Assembly: GCA_019651435.1 (NCBI GenBank)
Contig: BOYI01000001.1
Coordinates: 558,001 to 622,000 of the forward strand
From: Pelagibacteraceae bacterium
Lineage (GTDB): Bacteria; Pseudomonadota; Alphaproteobacteria; HIMB59
Length of the DNA stretch: 64,000 nt
Direction: 5' to 3'
Every line of letters starts with the position of its first letter. Positions within the stretch are counted from its first letter, which is position 1. The notes under the pieces are model-generated. The model made no database searches and was not told the DNA's origin. It saw only the letters and a list, made by a program, of their open reading frames with translations. Position numbers and translations under genes: made by a program. Of this stretch, positions 45,732 through 55,459 are shown one piece after another.

Positions 45732-45776
45732 AAGAATGGCTTACCAAAGTTATGGACAATGGTAAGTCCATTCTTT
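45731..45776 (-). terminator. Strong hairpin, intrinsic terminator on the minus strand
   Basis: AAAGAATGGCTTACCA (45731-45746) pairs with TGGTAAG plus CCATTCTTT (45760-45776): 16 bp with one bulged T (45767) and a 13-nt loop. On the minus strand the stem is followed by a T-rich tract (TATTTTCTAATTTTATTTTT). On the plus strand no T-run follows, so it is mainly a minus-strand terminator. Confidence 0.65.
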
Positions 45777-45925
45777 GTATACACATCTTGGCTGGTGCCA
45801 AGATATCCTCTTATAGAAAGAGGAAATTTTTGTAAAGTTACGCTATGTTAACTTAACAACTTTGGTGGCGTCATCTTTGTAACCTCCGACCTTATACCTA
45901 TCCTTATAGGTATTTTAAGGTTACC
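45731..45925 (-). ncRNA. Candidate structured RNA (five stem-loops) in a convergent intergenic gap
   Basis: The 240-bp gap between two convergent genes contains, in plus-strand order: the 16-bp hairpin (45731-45776); ATCTTGGC-TGGT-GCCAAGAT, a perfect 8-bp stem with tetraloop (45785-45804); CCTCTT/AAGAGG (45807-45823); AAGTTA/TAACTT (45835-45854); and GTAACCT/AGGTTAC enclosing TACCTA/TAGGTA (45879-45924). ACCAAAGTT (45743-45751) is also complementary to AACTTTGGT (45858-45866). No coding frame of note is present and the stems are GC-richer than the surroundings. The minus strand is favoured because the last hairpin would then be followed by a T-tract. It matches no RNA family I recognise. Confidence 0.45.
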
Positions 45926-45971
45926 AAAAAAAAGTAAAAAGAAAACTATTAAAAAAAAATATTGTGGAAAA

Positions 45972-46574
45972 TTAACTTGGACAATTTTCTATTTCCCAAA
46001 ACTTATTTACTTTAGGCATTATTAAGGGAAGTTTTGCAATGACCAAGGGTCCAAATTTTTCAATATCTCCTGTAGCTAAAACATACTTACCTTGATTATC
46101 GTTATTGAAAACTCTAATTAAATACTCTCCTGCTTTATAAACATTAGTGCTTTTAAATTCAGCCCCATACTCTGGACCTATCCAATAAAACTTTTTACCA
46201 TATGGTTCATACCACTCCCACCATTCATGATTATTGCCATCTAATTCAAGTAAAGTTTCTTGCATTCCATTAGAGACATTTATTACATCAACAGAAAATT
46301 TATCAAAAGAATCACAGCCATCAATTTTTGGTGTGGTGATACCAACATAAAAGTTAAAGTCTATTTCTGACTTAATTGTATAGTAATGTGCATCACCCTC
46401 TAAAGTTCCATAGATAGCTTTTGATATTTCTGGTTTTTCAATCAAATAAGCGTTATCAGGAGAGTTGGTGTTATCCTCATTCAAAGCAGGTTGGTGAGCA
46501 GATACATTGAATATTGGGAGAGCAATTAATAATAATAGAGATAAATATTTCATACTATTTTTACTTTTATTCAA
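45972..46574 (-). CDS. Secreted beta-rich protein, unknown
   Basis: A 200-residue protein, or 193 from the better start MKYLSLLLL. A signal peptide (LSLLLLIALPIFNVSA) is followed by a mature domain starting HQPALNEDN, with Cys in GCDSF and ENCPS that could pair, and an aromatic-rich stretch NNHEWWEWYEPYGKKFYWIGP. The strand pattern AGEYLIRVFNNDNQGKYVLATGD resembles bacterial pre-peptidase C-terminal (PPC) beta-sandwich domains. Function unknown. The structured intergenic region lies directly downstream. Confidence 0.6.
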   Translation of the reverse strand: MNKSKNSMKYLSLLLLIALPIFNVSAHQPALNEDNTNSPDNAYLIEKPEISKAIYGTLEGDAHYYTIKSEIDFNFYVGITTPKIDGCDSFDKFSVDVINVSNGMQETLLELDGNNHEWWEWYEPYGKKFYWIGPEYGAEFKSTNVYKAGEYLIRVFNNDNQGKYVLATGDIEKFGPLVIAKLPLIMPKVNKFWEIENCPS

Positions 46575-46651
46575 CTTTGATGGATTGATATATCTGAGGC
46601 GATAATGGTCTTTGAAAAGTCAATATTTTTGCTATAAATCAAAATCTAATC

Positions 46652-47314
46652 ATGAATTTTGAACAAGCTAGATCTAATATGGTTTTAAATCAATTAAGAG
46701 CAAATCGTATTAGAGATATTGATTTAATTGAAAAAATTGAAGATTTTCCTCGAGAAGATTTATTCCCAAAAGAACTAAAGCACTTATCTTACTCTGATCA
46801 AATCATTACATTAGATCAAGGAAGATTTATCTTACCTCCACTAACATCAAGTCATTTAGTTCAATGTCTTGACTTAAAAAGCGATGATAAAGTATTGGAA
46901 GTTGGGTCTGGAATAGGAACTATCACTTCAATTATTAATCAGTATACAACCTCTATTGATTGTATCGAAAGCTCACCAACAATGATTGATATCTTTAAAA
47001 GAAGTTTAAGTGAAAACTTATTTCAAGCCAATCTTTTAAAAACCTCAATTGAAAGTTTTTTTTCAAACAAGAATCCGAATATCAATAAATATAATAAAAT
47101 TGTTATTAATGGCTCTCTTGATGTTGAGCCCTCTCAAATTATTAAAAAAGCATCAGAAAATGCAATTATAGTTTGTGTTATAGATAATTTAGAAATTAAG
47201 CATAAAATTGTAAAATATGTAAAAGTTAATAATAATTGCAATCGTTTTATTGTCGAAGAAGCTTTATCCCATTACCTCTATAAGTTTATTACTAAAGAAC
47301 CTTTTGTTTTTTAA
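46652..47314 (+). CDS. pcm: Protein-L-isoaspartate O-methyltransferase family protein
   Basis: A 220-residue SAM-dependent methyltransferase of the Pcm family: ARSNMVLNQLRANRIRD, the PREDLFPKEL block, ITLDQGRFILPPLTSSHLVQ, and SAM motif I VLEVGSGIGTITSII (about residue 80-94). It repairs isoaspartyl residues in studied members; this divergent alphaproteobacterial type may do otherwise. It lies 5 nt before valS. Confidence 0.83.
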   Translation: MNFEQARSNMVLNQLRANRIRDIDLIEKIEDFPREDLFPKELKHLSYSDQIITLDQGRFILPPLTSSHLVQCLDLKSDDKVLEVGSGIGTITSIINQYTTSIDCIESSPTMIDIFKRSLSENLFQANLLKTSIESFFSNKNPNINKYNKIVINGSLDVEPSQIIKKASENAIIVCVIDNLEIKHKIVKYVKVNNNCNRFIVEEALSHYLYKFITKEPFVF

Positions 47315-47319
47315 TTTTC

Positions 47320-49920
47320 ATGGATGACCTCCAAGATAAAAAAAAATATGAAAGTGAAATTTATCAAAATTGGATAGATCAAGGTTGTTTTAAACCTTCA
47401 TATAACTTTGATAAAAATTTTTCTATCTGTATCCCCCCTCCAAATGTTACAGGCTCTTTACATATGGGCCACGCTCTTAATAATACCATCCAAGATATTT
47501 TAGTTCGTTACCATCGCATGAATGGTTTTAATACTTTATGGCAACCGGGCACTGATCACGCTGGTATTGCTACACAAATGGTTGTTGAAAGAAATTTAGA
47601 AAAAGAAAATATTTTTCGAAAAGACCTATCTCGTGAAGAATTCATTGAAAAGATTTGGGAATGGAAAGAATACTCAGGTTCTACCATCATCAATCAGCTA
47701 AAAAGACTTGGTAGTTCTTGTGATTGGTCAAGAGAACGTTTTACAATGGATGAAGGTCTTTCAGCAGCCGTTAGAAAAGTTTTTGTTTCTCTTTATAAAG
47801 AAGGTTTAATTTATAAAGGACAATCTTTAGTAAACTGGGATACCAAATTTAAAACTGCTATTTCAGATTTAGAGGTTGTGCCCACTGACGTAAGCACACA
47901 AATTTATTATATCAAATATCCTGCATCTAATGGCAGTTCTATTACTGTAGCTACTGTGAGACCCGAAACGATATTTGGTGACACCGCTATAGCAGTTAAC
48001 CCAAGTGATGAACGTTATCAATCAATGAAAGATGTTACTTTCACAATTCCTTTAACAAATAGATCTGTACCATTAATTTTTGATGAGTATTCCGATCCCG
48101 AGATGGGCAGTGGTGCTGTTAAGATTACTCCCGCTCATGATTTTAATGATTTTGAAGTAGGCAAAAGACATAATTTAGAACTTTTAAATATTTTAAATGA
48201 TGATGGTTCATTGAATGAAAATTGTCCTGCTGAGTATCAAGGAATGGATCGTTTTGATGCAAGAAAACAGGTTGTTAAATCTCTAAAGGAGAATGGTTTC
48301 ATTGAAAAAATTGAAGATTACAAAACAACAATCCCTTATGGGGATCGATCAAATACAATCGTTGAGCCATACTTAACTCACCAATGGTTTTGTAATGCGG
48401 AAGAACTAGCCAAACAGGCTATGAAAGTAGTTAATGATGGAGAGACTAAATTTTTTCCTCAGAATTGGGAAAAAACATATTTTCAGTGGATGGAAAATAT
48501 CAGACCTTGGTGTATTTCTCGTCAAATTTGGTGGGGACATCAAATTCCTGTTTGGTATGGCCCAGATGGAAAAGAATTTTGTGCTGAAACAGAAGCAGAA
48601 GCAAGAGATCAAGCTATTGATTATTACAAAGCTGATAAAATTATATTAAAGCGCGATCAAGATGTATTAGATACGTGGTTCTCATCTGCTTTATGGCCTT
48701 TTTCAACATTGGGATGGCCAGAAAAAGAAAAAACGCTTGAAAACTTCTACCCAAATTCAGTTCTTGTAACAGGCTTTGATATCATCTTCTTTTGGGTTGC
48801 TCGAATGATGATGATGGGCAACAAGTTTATGTCACAAACTCCATTTCATACTGTCTATGTTCATGCTCTTGTAAGAGATGAAAAAGGACAAAAATGTCAA
48901 AATCAAAAGGAATGTCATCGATCCTCTTGAAATAATTGATAAATACGGTGCTGATACTCTTCGTTTTACCTTAACTTCACTCAATACTCCTGGCCGAGAT
49001 GTTCGATTAAGTGAGCAGAGAATTGCTGGTTATCGTAATTTTGTCACTAAAATTACTAATGCATATAAATTTGCTGAATTTAAGAAAATATATCCTTCAA
49101 AAGATGATCCTAAGCAATTGGTTCCAAAACATATTTTTAATCAATGGATTTTCAATGAATTTCAAAATCTTTATAAAAACGTTCAACTTAATTATCAAAA
49201 CTACTATTTTCATGAAGTTGCCAATCAACTTTATCATTTCACATGGCATAGTTTTTGTGATTGGTACATCGAACTTTCCAAAAATTTATTAGACTCAGAT
49301 GAATATCGAGAGGAAACAACTTATACGTTTCATTTAATTTTTAATTCCCTTCTTCAGTTATTGCATCCAATTATACCATTTATTACTGAGAAATTATGGT
49401 CATATAACAACCAAAACATTTTGATGACAAATCAATGGAACTATCAAGATATTAAAATTGATAATCAATCCATTGAGTCAGCCAACAACTTTATTGAGTT
49501 CATTGAAGAATATAGATCTATTGAGAAGCTCTTTGATATTAAAAAAGAACATGAGGTATTGATTTATTCTTCTAGTGAAAACTTACAAAAATTATTTTTG
49601 GGAAACCAAGAAGTTTTTGAATTTTTAACCCGAAAAAAATTATCCTTAAAGTCATTAACAAATGGTGTTTCTTTACCTTTTAAAAACTTTGATTATGAAA
49701 TTGAAACTGATCAAATTAATAAAGATAAGATTATAAAAAAATTAAGTGAAAATTCTGAAAATTTGAAAAAGAAAAAATAGGTATTGATAAAAATTTGAAT
49801 AATCAAAATTTCGTTGACCGTGCTCCTAAGGATTTAATTGAACAAAATAAAAATAGGCAAAATGCTATTAGTCTGGAATTATCAAAAATTGATAGTATAT
49901 TAAGTAATCTAAATGGTTGA
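47320..49920 (+). CDS. valS: Valyl-tRNA synthetase (frameshifted)
   Basis: A class I synthetase. The HIGH region CIPPPNVTGSLHMGHALNNT is at about residue 42, and the editing domain shows TVRPETIFGDTAIAVNP and GSGAVKITPAHDFNDFEVG. WFSSALWPFSTLGWP precedes the KMSKS region, which is split by two indels near 48895-48915 (KMSKSKGNVIDPLE when repaired), then GADTLRFTL. The anticodon-binding domain follows. A shift near 49780 is needed to reach the last coiled-coil part and the stop at 49920. About 867 residues. It overlaps ilvD by 8 bp. Confidence 0.93.
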
Positions 49921-51625
49921 TAAAAAGAATTTACCTAGTCGTCATGTCTCTGTAGGTCCTAATAGTGCTCCTCATCGTGCATTTTATTATGCGATGGGCA
50001 TGACAGAAAAAGATATCAGTCAGCCTTTTGTTGGTGTTGCTACTACTTGGAATGAGGCGGCACCATGTAATATTTCACTATCAAGACAGGCACAGGCTGC
50101 CAAAAAAGGTGTCAAGGATGCTAATGGAACACCCAGAGAATTTACTACTATCACTGTTACTGATGGTATTGCCATGGGTCATGAAGGAATGAAATCATCT
50201 CTGACTAGTCGAGAAATAATTGCAGACTCTGTGGAATTAGCTGTTCGAGGTCATTGTTATGATGCTTTAGTAGGACTCGCAGGTTGTGATAAATCTCTGC
50301 CTGGAATGATGATGGCAATGGTTCGTCTCAATGTTCCGTCCGTCTTTATGTACGGTGGATCAATATTACCAGGTGTCCATAAAGGTAAAGATGTAACCAT
50401 CGTTGATGTTTTTGAAGCAGTTGGAAAACATTCTAGTGGTAATATGACAGATGAAGAACTTCACGAATTAGAATGTGTTGCTTGTCCTTCTGCTGGTTCC
50501 TGTGGTGGCCAATTTACTGCTAATACCATGGCTTGTGTCTCAGAGACGATTGGACTAGCACTTCCAGGTTCAGCGATGACGCCTGCTCCATTTGAAAGTA
50601 GAGATCAATACGCTTATGAAAGTGGCAAAGTTGTAATGGATTTAATTGAAAAAAATCTAAGACCTAGAGATATAGTTACTAAACAATCTTTAATAAATGC
50701 CGCTATTGTGGTTTCTGCATCAGGTGGCTCAACGAATGCTGGTCTTCATTTACCTGCAATTGCTCATGAAGCAGGAATAGATTTTAATTTAGAAGATGTT
50801 ACAAAAATTTTCCAATCCACACCATATATAGGTAACCTTGCTCCTGGTGGTAAGTATGTTGCTAAAGATCTGTATGAAGTAGGGGGAGTTCCTGTTTTGA
50901 TTAAAACTTTGATTGATGGAGGACTCATAGATGGCTCATGTATAACTGTGACAGGTAAAACACTTGCAGAAAATGTAAAAGACGTTGAGCTTCCAAAAAA
51001 TCAAGATGTTATCTATCCTATCTCTAATCCCATTAGCAAGACAGGTGGTGTTGTTGGCTTAAAAGGTTCACTAGCTCCAGAAGGTGCTATTGTTAAAATA
51101 GCTGGTCTTAAAAAATTACAATTTAAAGGTAATGCAATTTGTTTTGACCGAGAAGAAGAAGCTTTATCAGCCGTGCTTGAAGGAAAAATTAAACCAGGAA
51201 ATGTTTTAGTTATTCGTTACGAAGGTCCAAAAGGCGGTCCTGGGATGAGAGAAATGCTTTCCACAACAAGTGCTATCTATGGACAAGGTATGGGTGAAGA
51301 GGTTGCCTTAATTACAGATGGTCGATTTTCAGGAGGTACTCGGGGATTTTGTATCGGTCATGTTGGCCCTGAAGCTTATGATTGTGGTCCTATAGCTTTA
51401 ATTGAGGATGGTGATGAAATTCAGATTGATGCAGAAAAAAATACTCTTGATTTGAATGTTTCACCAGAAACTCTTGAACAGCGAAAAGCAAAATGGAAAC
51501 CTAGGGAGCCTCATTTTCAATCGGGAACACTTTGGAAATATGCTCAAACAGTTGGTCCAGCATATTTAGGTGCCGTTACACACCCTGGTGGAAAAAAAGA
51601 GAAAAGAACTTATTCAGATATTTAA
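49913..51625 (+). CDS. ilvD: Dihydroxy-acid dehydratase
   Basis: A 570-residue Fe-S enzyme of branched-chain amino acid synthesis. It has the conserved Cys segments GCDKSLPGMMMAM and CPSAGSCGGQFTANTMACVSE, then SGGSTNAGLHLPAIAHEAG, and the C-terminal GQGMGEEVALITDGRFSGGTRGFCIGHVGPEA in pieces. The frame is intact. It is convergent with xthA (12 bp overlap). Confidence 0.97.
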   Translation: MVDKKNLPSRHVSVGPNSAPHRAFYYAMGMTEKDISQPFVGVATTWNEAAPCNISLSRQAQAAKKGVKDANGTPREFTTITVTDGIAMGHEGMKSSLTSREIIADSVELAVRGHCYDALVGLAGCDKSLPGMMMAMVRLNVPSVFMYGGSILPGVHKGKDVTIVDVFEAVGKHSSGNMTDEELHELECVACPSAGSCGGQFTANTMACVSETIGLALPGSAMTPAPFESRDQYAYESGKVVMDLIEKNLRPRDIVTKQSLINAAIVVSASGGSTNAGLHLPAIAHEAGIDFNLEDVTKIFQSTPYIGNLAPGGKYVAKDLYEVGGVPVLIKTLIDGGLIDGSCITVTGKTLAENVKDVELPKNQDVIYPISNPISKTGGVVGLKGSLAPEGAIVKIAGLKKLQFKGNAICFDREEEALSAVLEGKIKPGNVLVIRYEGPKGGPGMREMLSTTSAIYGQGMGEEVALITDGRFSGGTRGFCIGHVGPEAYDCGPIALIEDGDEIQIDAEKNTLDLNVSPETLEQRKAKWKPREPHFQSGTLWKYAQTVGPAYLGAVTHPGGKKEKRTYSDI

Positions 51626-52381
51626 CTGCATCATTATAGGACAATGATCAGAGGGTCTTTCCATTTCACGATACTCTTTTAATACCTTTGCTTTCATAAC
51701 CTTGCTTTTTAAAAAGGGGGAGGTTAAAAAGAAATCAATTCTAATACCATCCTCTTTTCCAAATTTATAAGTTTTATAATCAAAAAATGTATAACTTTGA
51801 TTTTTTGGTTGATTTTCAAATACATCTAATAAATCTAGATTTAAATATTTATAAAATTCTTTACGGGACTCTGGTTGAGCCAATGCATCTTTTTTATACT
51901 TCTTGATATCATGAGCATCATCGTCTTCAGGGATAACATTAAAGTCTCCAGTAATAATAATTTCATATTTCTTTTTTAAATTTTTGACCTCATTGTACAG
52001 TTCATCCATCCATTGCTTTTTAAAATCAAATTTTTCTGAGTCGATGGGATTTCCATTAGGAAAATAATTATTCAGTAGGACGATATTCTTATCCTCAAAA
52101 ATAACTGTATTATTTCGAGCTTGGTGGTCATTCAATTTTGAAAGTTTTAATTCTTTAAAACTAATTTGATTTTTAATAGAAATACTTACCCCATTATAAC
52201 TTTTTTGTGTTTGAGAAATTGTTTGATAATCATAGCTGGTAAAAAAATTATCAACGTATTCCCCATCATCTATTTTTAGCTCTTGCACACAAAGAATATC
52301 AGGATTTTCTTGTTCAATCAGTTTTTGAACCAAAGGTTCTCTTGCTCTTAAAGAGTTTACATTCCAAGAAATAAACTTCAA
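51614..52381 (-). CDS. xthA: Exodeoxyribonuclease III / AP endonuclease
   Basis: From TTG 52381 (LKFISWNVNSLRAR), chosen because the upstream extension only translates the end of the IscA-like gene in another frame. About 255 residues with the EEP-fold motifs: ILCVQELKI (metal Glu), ITGDFNVIPEDDDAHD, and SDHCPIMMQL with the catalytic His. It cleaves abasic sites in base excision repair. It starts right at the stop of the Fe-S carrier gene. Confidence 0.92.
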   Translation of the reverse strand: MKFISWNVNSLRAREPLVQKLIEQENPDILCVQELKIDDGEYVDNFFTSYDYQTISQTQKSYNGVSISIKNQISFKELKLSKLNDHQARNNTVIFEDKNIVLLNNYFPNGNPIDSEKFDFKKQWMDELYNEVKNLKKKYEIIITGDFNVIPEDDDAHDIKKYKKDALAQPESRKEFYKYLNLDLLDVFENQPKNQSYTFFDYKTYKFGKEDGIRIDFFLTSPFLKSKVMKAKVLKEYREMERPSDHCPIMMQLNI

Positions 52382-52382
52382 T

Positions 52383-52709
52383 TTAGATACTAAAGGAACT
52401 CCCGCATCCACAAGAATTTTTGGCATTGGGGTTGGAAATACTAAAACTAGAACCTATTAATTCATCTTTATAGTCTAGCTCAGCTTGATCAATGTATTCG
52501 ATTGAATTTTTATCTACAAGTATTTGAAGGTCCTTAAAGTTAAAAATTATATCTTTTTCTGAATTAAGCTGATTATCACTTTTAAAGATATATTGAAAAC
52601 CAGAACATCCTCCTCCTTTAACTTTAATTCTAAAGTATTTCATTCCTTGACTAGCAAGTACTTCTTGAATTTTACTTATAGCTTTATCTGTTATATTAAT
52701 ATTTCCCAT
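52383..52709 (-). CDS. IscA/ErpA-type iron-sulfur carrier
   Basis: About 108 residues with the three A-type carrier Cys: GGGCSGFQYIF near residue 33 and CGCGSSF at the C-terminus. It delivers Fe-S clusters to apo-proteins. The start is MGNINITDKAI at 52709, or possibly three codons upstream at 52718; the former abuts the dgt ATG in the palindrome CATATG. Which A-type protein it is (IscA, SufA, ErpA) is not decided. Confidence 0.92.
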   Translation of the reverse strand: MGNINITDKAISKIQEVLASQGMKYFRIKVKGGGCSGFQYIFKSDNQLNSEKDIIFNFKDLQILVDKNSIEYIDQAELDYKDELIGSSFSISNPNAKNSCGCGSSFSI

Positions 52710-53813
52710 ATGTTTCATAATTTATCAGCTTTAAATGAAAATTCAAAAGGAAGACTTTTTCCAATAGATGAAGATCATCGTCTTCCTTATGAGAGAGATA
52801 GGGACCGAATTTATCATTCTACTGCCTTTCGAAAATTAAAGGATAAAACTCAAGTCTTTATGTTTGAAAAAGGTGATTATTATAGAAATCGTCTAACACA
52901 CACACTAGAAGTTTCTCAAATAGCTCGTTCTGTAAGTCGGCGATTTTCTTTAAACGAAGACTTAGCTGAATGTATAGCTCTATGCCATGATTTAGGTCAT
53001 AGTCCTTTTGGACATGTGGGTGAGGATATAATTAGTCAAGAAATCGATCAAAATTTTAATCATAATTTCCAATCTTATCGCCAAGTCACACTTTTAGAAA
53101 AAAAATATATAAGCTATGAAGGTTTAAATCTGACTTGGGAGACTTTAGACGGTTTAATTAAACATAATGGAAAAATAGTTGAAACCTCATTTAATTATGA
53201 TTTATCAAATAACTTTTCATTCAATTTAAATAAAAATCCTTCACTTGAAGCACAAATTGCCTCTCTATCAGATGATATAGCCTACATAGCTCATGATTTT
53301 GATGACGGTATTAGAGCAGAAATATTAGATATAAAAAAGATAGCTAATTTAAGTGACTTATTTGATTTTATTGATTTTGAATATATGCAAACTCTGGATA
53401 AAAAAGTTGCCCGTAACTATTTTACAAGAAGTACCATTAATTATTTTGTGAAAGATTTAATTTCCCAGACAGAGTTAAACCTAAAAAACAAAGATCTTAA
53501 ATCTTATCAAGATGTAATTAATCAGAAGAATTTTTTAGTTTCCTTTAGTCCGTTAACACAAAGTAAAATTAATTTAATAAAGAAATATCTATATGAAAAT
53601 TTTTATACATCTGACTTTGTATATCAAAGTAGAACTAAAGCAGAACAAATCCTGCTTTTTATCATAAAATTTCTTGAAAAAGATCAAACTCCACTTCCTA
53701 ACACTTGGAGGTCTAAAATTCAGGATGAAGATAGTAAAAAACAAATTATAGTTGATTATATTTGTGGTATGACTGACCAATACGCCATAAACTTTTATAA
53801 TAATTATGCTTGA
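52710..53813 (+). CDS. dgt: dGTPase-like HD-domain triphosphohydrolase
   Basis: About 367 residues from ATG 52710 (MFHNLSALNENSKGRLF). HD-domain motifs are RDRIYHSTAFRKLKDKTQVF, RLTHTLEVSQIARS, CHDLGHSPFGHVGED (H...HD) and SDDIAYIAHDFDDGIRA. It belongs to the type 2 dGTPase-like group usual before argS in Alphaproteobacteria. It removes triphosphate from dNTPs. Its stop overlaps argS by 8 bp. Confidence 0.92.
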   Translation: MFHNLSALNENSKGRLFPIDEDHRLPYERDRDRIYHSTAFRKLKDKTQVFMFEKGDYYRNRLTHTLEVSQIARSVSRRFSLNEDLAECIALCHDLGHSPFGHVGEDIISQEIDQNFNHNFQSYRQVTLLEKKYISYEGLNLTWETLDGLIKHNGKIVETSFNYDLSNNFSFNLNKNPSLEAQIASLSDDIAYIAHDFDDGIRAEILDIKKIANLSDLFDFIDFEYMQTLDKKVARNYFTRSTINYFVKDLISQTELNLKNKDLKSYQDVINQKNFLVSFSPLTQSKINLIKKYLYENFYTSDFVYQSRTKAEQILLFIIKFLEKDQTPLPNTWRSKIQDEDSKKQIIVDYICGMTDQYAINFYNNYA

Positions 53814-55459
53814 TCAAATTAAACTCTCATTAAAAGATTGCCTTAGTAAGATTGACGCTAGTATCGATATATCTATAGATGAGATAGAAGTTTCACTACT
53901 TTTTGATGAAAAAGGAGACTTTACAACTAATATCGCTTTAAAATTTTCTAAATTATATAAACAAAAACCATCAGATTTAGCAAAATTAATTATTGATAAT
54001 TTTTCTTCTCAAGATTTTTCCAAAATAGAAATGGCAGGGACCTGGATTTATTAATTTCTTTTTAAAAGATCAGTTCTTTTTCAGACTTCTAAATTCTCAA
54101 AATAATCGTTTCCAGGATCAATCATCTGTCAACATAGAATTTGTTTCTGCTAATCCAACTGGTCCTCTTCATTTAGCTCATGGTAGGGGCGCAATCGTAG
54201 GTGACGTTCTTTCAAACCTTTACCAATTTTATGGTCATAATGTGACAAGAGAGTATTATGTCAATAATACAGGAAATCAAATTAATGAATTTTTATCTTC
54301 AATTCTTTTTCATATCTCTTCAAAGCATAATTTAAATTTACCTTATCAACAGTTTTATAAAGGTGAATATATCCAAGAATTAGCAGAAAAATGTTTTGAG
54401 AATTTTAAAAATATATTCGACTCACCCAAGCTATCTAAAGATGAAGAATTGCAAATTGTTAACTTTGCTATTGAAAATTTAGTTAACCAATCTTTAAAAA
54501 CATTAAAAGACTCTGGAATCAATTTTGATCAAATTACTTATGAAACCTCAATAGTTGAAAAAAAACTTCTTCCAGAGATCATTAAAGAACTAGAAAAAAA
54601 AGGTCTTGTTTACCATGGACAACTCCATGACCCTAAAGATTTCCAAGGTACAAAAAAAGATAATGAGATAACTATTTTTAAATCAACTAACTTTGGTGAT
54701 GACGAAGACCGAGCTATTACTAAAAATGATGGCACACCCACTTATTTTGCTAATGATATTGCTTATCATGTAGATAAATATCAAAGACAATATTCAAAAT
54801 TAATAAATATTTGGGGCGCAGACCATTTAGGTTATTTAAAAAGACTATCTTCTGCTTTAGTTTCTCTATACCCAGAAGTAAATTTTTCTGTTGTTTTTTG
54901 CCAAATTGTTAACTTAAAGAGAAATAATGAAATTCAAAAGATGTCCAAAAGAGAAGGCACTATCTTTGAGTTAGATGAATTGGTCAAAGAAATTGGTATA
55001 GAAAACTATCGCTATTTTATGTGCTATCGAAAAAATGATACTCACATGGATTTAGACATTGATTTGATTAAAAAAGAAAACAAAGAAAATCCTATTTATT
55101 ATATTCAATATTCATTTGCACGATCACAATCTGTGCTAGAAAAAACAAATAATGTGATTTCGAGTAATATTGAACTTTCATTTGAATTAAAAAATTTAAT
55201 AAAAAAGATACATGAGTGGGATTTAGTTGTGTTTAATTCTTATAAAAGGAATGAAGTGCATTTAATTGCTCATTACTTAGAGTCTGTAGCTTCAATGTTT
55301 CATTCATTATGGTCATCAGCTAAATCAAATCCTAATTCAAAATTTTTAGATGATAACGATAATTTATCTGAAGATGCTCAATCATTGTTAAAAAAATATC
55401 AATTAGTAATTTCTGAAGGTTTAGGTATTTTAGGGATCAAACCTAAATTAAAAATGTGA
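53806..55459 (+). CDS. argS: Arginyl-tRNA synthetase (one frameshift)
   Basis: The N-terminal Add-1 domain runs to a false stop at 54052; one extra base near 54035 restores MAGPGFINFFLKDQ. Class I motifs are FVSANPTGPLHLAHGRG (HIGH-like) and QKMSKREGTIFEL (KMSKS-like). WGADHLGYLKRL and a helical anticodon-binding C-terminal domain follow. About 551 residues after repair. The stop overlaps the GTG of a tiny gene. Confidence 0.95.

Noticed and set aside
45731-45925. CRISPR array or REP-type repeat cluster
   Set aside because: The hairpins differ from each other in sequence and spacing; there are no direct repeats with regular spacers.
45731-45925. tmRNA, RNase P RNA, SRP RNA or 6S RNA
   Set aside because: No T-arm TTCGA segment or tag-peptide frame ending in alanines, no RNase P core, no SRP GGAA/AGCAG loop motif and no single long bulged hairpin were found.
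53806-54054. Separate small gene at the start of argS
   Set aside because: It is the ArgS N-terminal domain; removing one base near 54035 joins it to the HIGH-containing frame.
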